Shown piece by piece: positions 60,458-64,000 of a stretch of DNA of 64,000 nt. The stretch lies in contig JAEZGI010000027.1 in the NCBI GenBank assembly GCA_023416995.1, positions 186,001 through 250,000 on the forward strand, read 5' to 3'. The stretch is from Bacteroidota bacterium. GTDB taxonomy: Bacteria; Bacteroidota; Bacteroidia; Chitinophagales; Chitinophagaceae. The notes under the pieces are model-generated. The model saw nothing but the letters and a program-made list of their open reading frames with translations, ran no database searches and had not been told where the DNA came from. Made by a program: the position numbers and the translations under genes. Each line of letters starts with the position of its first letter. The stretch's first letter is position 1.

Positions 60458-62782
60458 ATGATATTTCCCAGGCAAGTTAGTTTATTTAGCATTTGCACAC
60501 CTGCGTTGGGTATCCTGCTGCTTTTGTTTGTTACCTCCTGCACCATTCCCAAAAAATACCAGCGAGACAAGCCTTTTGTATTCAAAACCGAAATAAATGT
60601 AGATGGTGATGTAAAAGGAACTTCAAAGCAGCAATTAAAATCGGGACTTGAAAACCAACTGGCAGACAGTCTTAAGGTAAGAACCATCGTTGCACTAGGT
60701 TTTCCGGCTTTGATTTATAACAAACTTGACCGGCCACCTGTATTTGATTCGTTAAACATTTCGCGATCGATCACATCGATGCATGCATTGCTGAATTCGC
60801 AGGGATATTTCGGGCCAACCATCACAGATACTTTTGCTATCGATACCGTTCGTGAGCAGCAAAGAGTTAAAGTGACCTTCAATGTTCAAACGGGTAAACA
60901 ACTTAAACTTGATTCAATTGGATATGATATCGCCGACCCGGTATTGCAACAACTCGCATTGGAGAATCGGGACAAGTCGCTGCTTAAAAAAGGCGATCCT
61001 TATTCAATACAGGTATTGTCGGCCGAGCTTGATCGCCTTTTGCTGATATACAGAAATAACGGGTACTATAAGATCGTTAAGGAAGATTTTATTGTTGAAA
61101 GGGATACCGTTCTCGCCGCGTTGATAGATCCTTCACTTGATCCGTTTGAACAGTTTGAACTACTGGAAGAGTTGCGCCGGAAACGCGAGAACCCTACAAT
61201 TAATGTAGTGGTGAAACAGGCGCCATTCAGTGACAGCTCCCATCGTAATAAGTATTATATCGGAGATGTAACAGTTTATCCGGATTTGACGATCCAGGAC
61301 GAAACCATGCCAGTAGAAAGAATTCGTGACAGTCTTGATCGCATCACATTTTTTTATCGGACCCGACGTTTTAAGTTGCCGTACCTGTCGCGCAATATCT
61401 CTTTACGGCCCGGTAATCTGTATAAAATTGATGATTATTTTTCGACGATTAATGCGTTTAATCAATCTGGTGCCTGGGGCCAGGTGGATGTAGCTTTTGC
61501 GGAACGTTTTGACTCTCTCCCTTTGCTTGATCCTACTGTGCGGCTTTATCCGGCCAAAAGACAAAGTCTCACTGCCGATTTTGAAACCAGCCGTAATGCC
61601 GGTGATTATCTTACAACTGGGCAGTTGTTTGGAATTGGTGTCAATTTTGGATTGCTGAACCGTAACGCTTTTCGGGAAGCTGTTCAGAGTGGTACGAACG
61701 TTCGGTTTGGAATTGAGCTCGGTAAAAATCTGATTCAAACGCTTCAGGCCAGCGTAAGTCAAAACATATATATACCCAGGTTTATTCTGCCTTTCAAAAT
61801 AAAAAATGAAGCAAAGTTAAATTCTCCAAGAACCGTCATCAATTTGGGAGCTGCTTATACCAACCGAAAGGATTTTTTTAATGTAAGATCTGCAAATGCT
61901 TCATGGGGGTATGAATGGACAAAACGCAAACATACCTGGAGGTATATTCCATTTAATATTGAATATACAGACATCATTAAAACTGATAGCTTTCTAAAAC
62001 TGGAACAGAACATCCCAGCCCTTCGGATTGCGTTCAATAATGGCTTGATCATCGGCCAGGTGTTGTCGTATACTTATGCACACAGTACGGGTAACAGGCT
62101 TGGACTCTTAAAAGCCCAACTGGAAGAAAGCGGTGCTATATTCGGAAACATCAAAAGACTTGACGAAGGAGATCTTCGTCGATTTATAAAAGGTGACCTT
62201 GAATACAAATACCTGATCACACAACCCAAGTCGGCCTGGGCTTTCCGGATCTTCGGGGGTTATGGTTATACCTATGGCCGAACGCGAACGGGCCTGGAAC
62301 AGGCCATGCCATTTTTTAAAGCGTATTTTGGTGGCGGGCCTTATTCCATGCGCGCGTGGCAGGTAAGACAACTGGGACTTGGATCCAATATTTTTTATGA
62401 TACTGCGCGAACCAACGGTTCTGCTTTAGATCGCTTTGGCGATATCAAACTCGAAAGCAATGTAGAATACAGATTTAATCTTGGTACCCTGTTTGGCGTT
62501 AAGTTACGAAGTGCATTTTTTGTCGACATCGGTAACATCTGGTCGCGCACAAATTTTAATGACCCAAGATTCGAAGGTTCACAATTCCGGTTGTCGAACC
62601 TCTATAAAGATCTGGCAGTAGGCGGTGGCACGAGCCTGAGAATGGACTTTGATTTCTTCCTGATACGGCTTGACTGGGCTTATAAATTAAAGGATCCGGT
62701 ATACCACAACAACGCTGGCTGGTTCAATGATTTGCGGATCACAAACGGTCAGTTGCAATTTGGGATCGGTTATCCTTTTTAG
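60458..62782 (+). CDS. tamL: TamL-like outer-membrane lipoprotein (BamA/TamA superfamily)
   Basis: The 774-residue protein has a lipoprotein signal (GILLLLFVTSC, Cys at residue 28), POTRA-like repeats (about residues 40-420; for example LNSQGYFGPTITDTFAID) and a C-terminal 16-strand-type Omp85 barrel ending in phenylalanine (LQFGIGYPF). The lipidated N-terminus separates it from BamA and fits TamL, the Bacteroidota counterpart of TamA that works with TamB in outer-membrane assembly. TamB is not in the window. It is divergent from trmH with a 20-bp gap and convergent with truB. Confidence 0.9.
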   Translation: MIFPRQVSLFSICTPALGILLLLFVTSCTIPKKYQRDKPFVFKTEINVDGDVKGTSKQQLKSGLENQLADSLKVRTIVALGFPALIYNKLDRPPVFDSLNISRSITSMHALLNSQGYFGPTITDTFAIDTVREQQRVKVTFNVQTGKQLKLDSIGYDIADPVLQQLALENRDKSLLKKGDPYSIQVLSAELDRLLLIYRNNGYYKIVKEDFIVERDTVLAALIDPSLDPFEQFELLEELRRKRENPTINVVVKQAPFSDSSHRNKYYIGDVTVYPDLTIQDETMPVERIRDSLDRITFFYRTRRFKLPYLSRNISLRPGNLYKIDDYFSTINAFNQSGAWGQVDVAFAERFDSLPLLDPTVRLYPAKRQSLTADFETSRNAGDYLTTGQLFGIGVNFGLLNRNAFREAVQSGTNVRFGIELGKNLIQTLQASVSQNIYIPRFILPFKIKNEAKLNSPRTVINLGAAYTNRKDFFNVRSANASWGYEWTKRKHTWRYIPFNIEYTDIIKTDSFLKLEQNIPALRIAFNNGLIIGQVLSYTYAHSTGNRLGLLKAQLEESGAIFGNIKRLDEGDLRRFIKGDLEYKYLITQPKSAWAFRIFGGYGYTYGRTRTGLEQAMPFFKAYFGGGPYSMRAWQVRQLGLGSNIFYDTARTNGSALDRFGDIKLESNVEYRFNLGTLFGVKLRSAFFVDIGNIWSRTNFNDPRFEGSQFRLSNLYKDLAVGGGTSLRMDFDFFLIRLDWAYKLKDPVYHNNAGWFNDLRITNGQLQFGIGYPF

Positions 62783-62784
62783 CA

Positions 62785-63492
62785 CTATGCACCGGGTTGA
62801 GGCGGCATATCCGCTTGCTCTGCTTCAAGTCTTTGCTTTAGTTGCTCAATGGTCATGGCATCTTCCAGTTTAAATTCGCCGATCCTGGTTCGCACCAGTC
62901 CACTCAGATATGCACCACAACCAAGCACTTTTCCATAGTCGTTCGCGATACTTCGTATATACGTTCCCGTGGTACACACAATTTTGAAATGTACAACCGG
63001 CAATTCCACTTTCACAATACTAAATTCCTTTATGGTTACTGCTCTTGGTTCAAGCTCCACCTCCTTACCCTGCCGCGCTAATTTATATACACGTTTGCCA
63101 TCTTTTTTGATCGCCGAGTGCATGGGTGGCGTTTGCAGGATATCACCGGTAAATGGTGCAGTGGCTTCTTCCAGTTGTTCAGGCTTCAGGTGTTCGTATG
63201 GCAGAAAATTTTCCGGTTCGCTTTCAAGATCGTAAGTGGGTGTAGTTGCACCGAGTGTGAAAGAACCGATGTATTCTTTTTCCGCCGCCATGTACTCATT
63301 GATCTTCTTAGTAAACTTGCCGGTACAGAGTATCAATAGGCCGGATGCCAGCGGATCCAATGTACCAGCGTGGCCGATTTTCCTGATCTTTAACATCCCT
63401 CTCACCTTACGAACCACGTCAAATGATGTCCAGTCATATGGTTTATCAATCAATAACACCTGTCCCTGTTCGTATTTATTAATTTGCTCCAA
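62785..63492 (-). CDS. truB: tRNA pseudouridine(55) synthase
   Basis: The 235-residue enzyme converts uridine 55 of tRNA to pseudouridine. The catalytic Asp46 is in IGHAGTLDPLASGLL, with the TruB markers DKPYDWTSFDVVRKVRG, GSFTLGATTPTYDLESE, TPPMHSAIKKDGKRVYKLARQG and VVCSTGTYIRS-type CTTGTYIRSIANDYG. The PUA-like C-terminal domain is short, as in Bacteroidota. It ends 2 bp from convergent tamL. The DUF58 gene lies 42 bp upstream on the same strand. Confidence 0.96.
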   Translation of the reverse strand: MEQINKYEQGQVLLIDKPYDWTSFDVVRKVRGMLKIRKIGHAGTLDPLASGLLILCTGKFTKKINEYMAAEKEYIGSFTLGATTPTYDLESEPENFLPYEHLKPEQLEEATAPFTGDILQTPPMHSAIKKDGKRVYKLARQGKEVELEPRAVTIKEFSIVKVELPVVHFKIVCTTGTYIRSIANDYGKVLGCGAYLSGLVRTRIGEFKLEDAMTIEQLKQRLEAEQADMPPQPGA

Positions 63493-63534
63493 AGCCTTTT
63501 TTTCGCGAAGATAAGGTCTTGCGACGATGCAGAC

Positions 63535-64000
63535 TCAGATAGCCTGGCGCGCTTTGAGCTCGAGGTATTTATTTACAGTATTGATCGTAAGTTTTTCCGG
63601 TGGAGTCAGAATTGTAAATATGCCATGTTGCTGAAGTTCCTTCACCATTTGTCTTTTCTCAAATGCAAACTTTTCGGCAATGGTACGGATATAGAGACTT
63701 TCTACATCGGTAACATCTTTCTCAGTAAGTTGTTTTAGTTCGGTGTTTTCAAAAAACACTACCAGTACCAGGTGCTTTTTAGATATACTTCTTATATAAG
63801 GCAACTGGCGCTCAAGACCCGATAAAGATTCAAAATTTGTAAACAATATAACCAGGCTTCTTGAGCTGATGCGCGTCCGCATTTGGATCAGCAATTTTTC
63901 AAAATCTGTCTCGCCAAAATCCGTCGACTGGTTATACAGCGTTTCCATAATCGTTGCCATCTGCCCGGACTTCCGATCAGCCGGTAAAAACTGGTTTATT
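63535..64000 (-). CDS. DUF58 domain protein, 3' part of gene (runs off right edge)
   Basis: The reverse frame is open from base 64000 to the stop at 63535 and gives the last 154 residues of a longer protein. The internal ATG at 63960 is not the start: the upstream codons read INQFLPADRKSGQ and join the rest without a stop. The visible part, RSLVILFTNFESLSGLERQLPYIRSISKKHLVLVVFFEN (cited for layout), resembles the von Willebrand A-like C-terminal half of DUF58 proteins, which are usually encoded with MoxR ATPases. That context would lie beyond the right edge. Confidence 0.82.
   Translation of the reverse strand, partial: INQFLPADRKSGQMATIMETLYNQSTDFGETDFEKLLIQMRTRISSRSLVILFTNFESLSGLERQLPYIRSISKKHLVLVVFFENTELKQLTEKDVTDVESLYIRTIAEKFAFEKRQMVKELQQHGIFTILTPPEKLTINTVNKYLELKARQAI

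Noticed and set aside
1..64000. tRNA genes, insertion sequences, prophage or restriction/defence genes
   Set aside because: All gaps between genes were read by eye on both strands; none shows a T-arm motif in a cloverleaf context, terminal inverted repeats with a transposase, or defence-type genes.

Overview
The window reads as an ordinary, gene-dense chromosomal stretch of a Bacteroidota bacterium, most likely of the Chitinophagaceae/Chitinophagales. Pointers: a Bacteroidetes-type succinate dehydrogenase cytochrome b (cut by the left edge), a TonB-dependent receptor with a carboxypeptidase-like N-terminal domain, a type IX secretion plug protein, a TamL-like lipoprotein, many SPII lipoproteins, weak Shine-Dalgarno signals, and repeated TAnnTTTG -7 boxes, some with a TTG/TTTG -33 element 18-21 bp upstream. 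I see no insertion sequence, phage gene, CRISPR array, rRNA or tRNA. The only structured housekeeping RNA I recognise is a small SRP RNA at about 56949-57053.

Layout. 1-8.4 kb: sdhC (partial), accD, smpB, a secreted protein, then parE-DUF1835-parC on the minus strand. 8.5-16.4 kb: small secreted and membrane proteins, a transglutaminase-like protein, an M24 aminopeptidase, an A/C-rich repeat tract that may be a non-coding RNA, a rhodanese-thioredoxin lipoprotein, a Ycf48-like propeller and a DUF486 protein. 16.4-36.4 kb: smc, an oxidoreductase, a GH20 hexosaminidase, a universal stress protein, fasciclin, agmatine deiminase, a phosphodiesterase, a PD40 propeller, a TPR lipoprotein, rpe, a TonB receptor, pdxJ and a TlpA-type thioredoxin. 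36.4-52.4 kb: amino-acid biosynthesis on the minus strand, trpE-G-D-C-F-B-A followed without a visible break by hisH-A-F-IE, and separately hisG-D-C-B. hpf and an acyltransferase-like membrane protein lie between the two clusters. 52.4-64 kb: a GH16 glucanase and S9 peptidase, transaldolase, SRP RNA, T9SS plug, ABC permease, trmH, tamL, truB and a DUF58 protein cut by the right edge.

The most informative signals are two ribosome-mediated attenuators that open the trp and his operons. Each has a -33/-7 promoter, an ATG 7 nt after the -7 box, a tiny leader peptide (three Trp codons in a row plus a fourth for trp; four His codons in a row for his), a strong intrinsic terminator before the first gene, and a segment at the end of the leader ORF that can pair with the ascending arm of that terminator. 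The SRP RNA ends, which can be fixed by base pairing, calibrate the -7-to-start distance at about 5-6 nt. On that scale both leader peptides would start 2-3 nt from the mRNA 5' end, and pdxJ and a TPR lipoprotein gene would be leaderless. Because hisHAFIE sits behind trpA, the second half of histidine synthesis appears to be under tryptophan attenuation while hisGDCB is under histidine attenuation.
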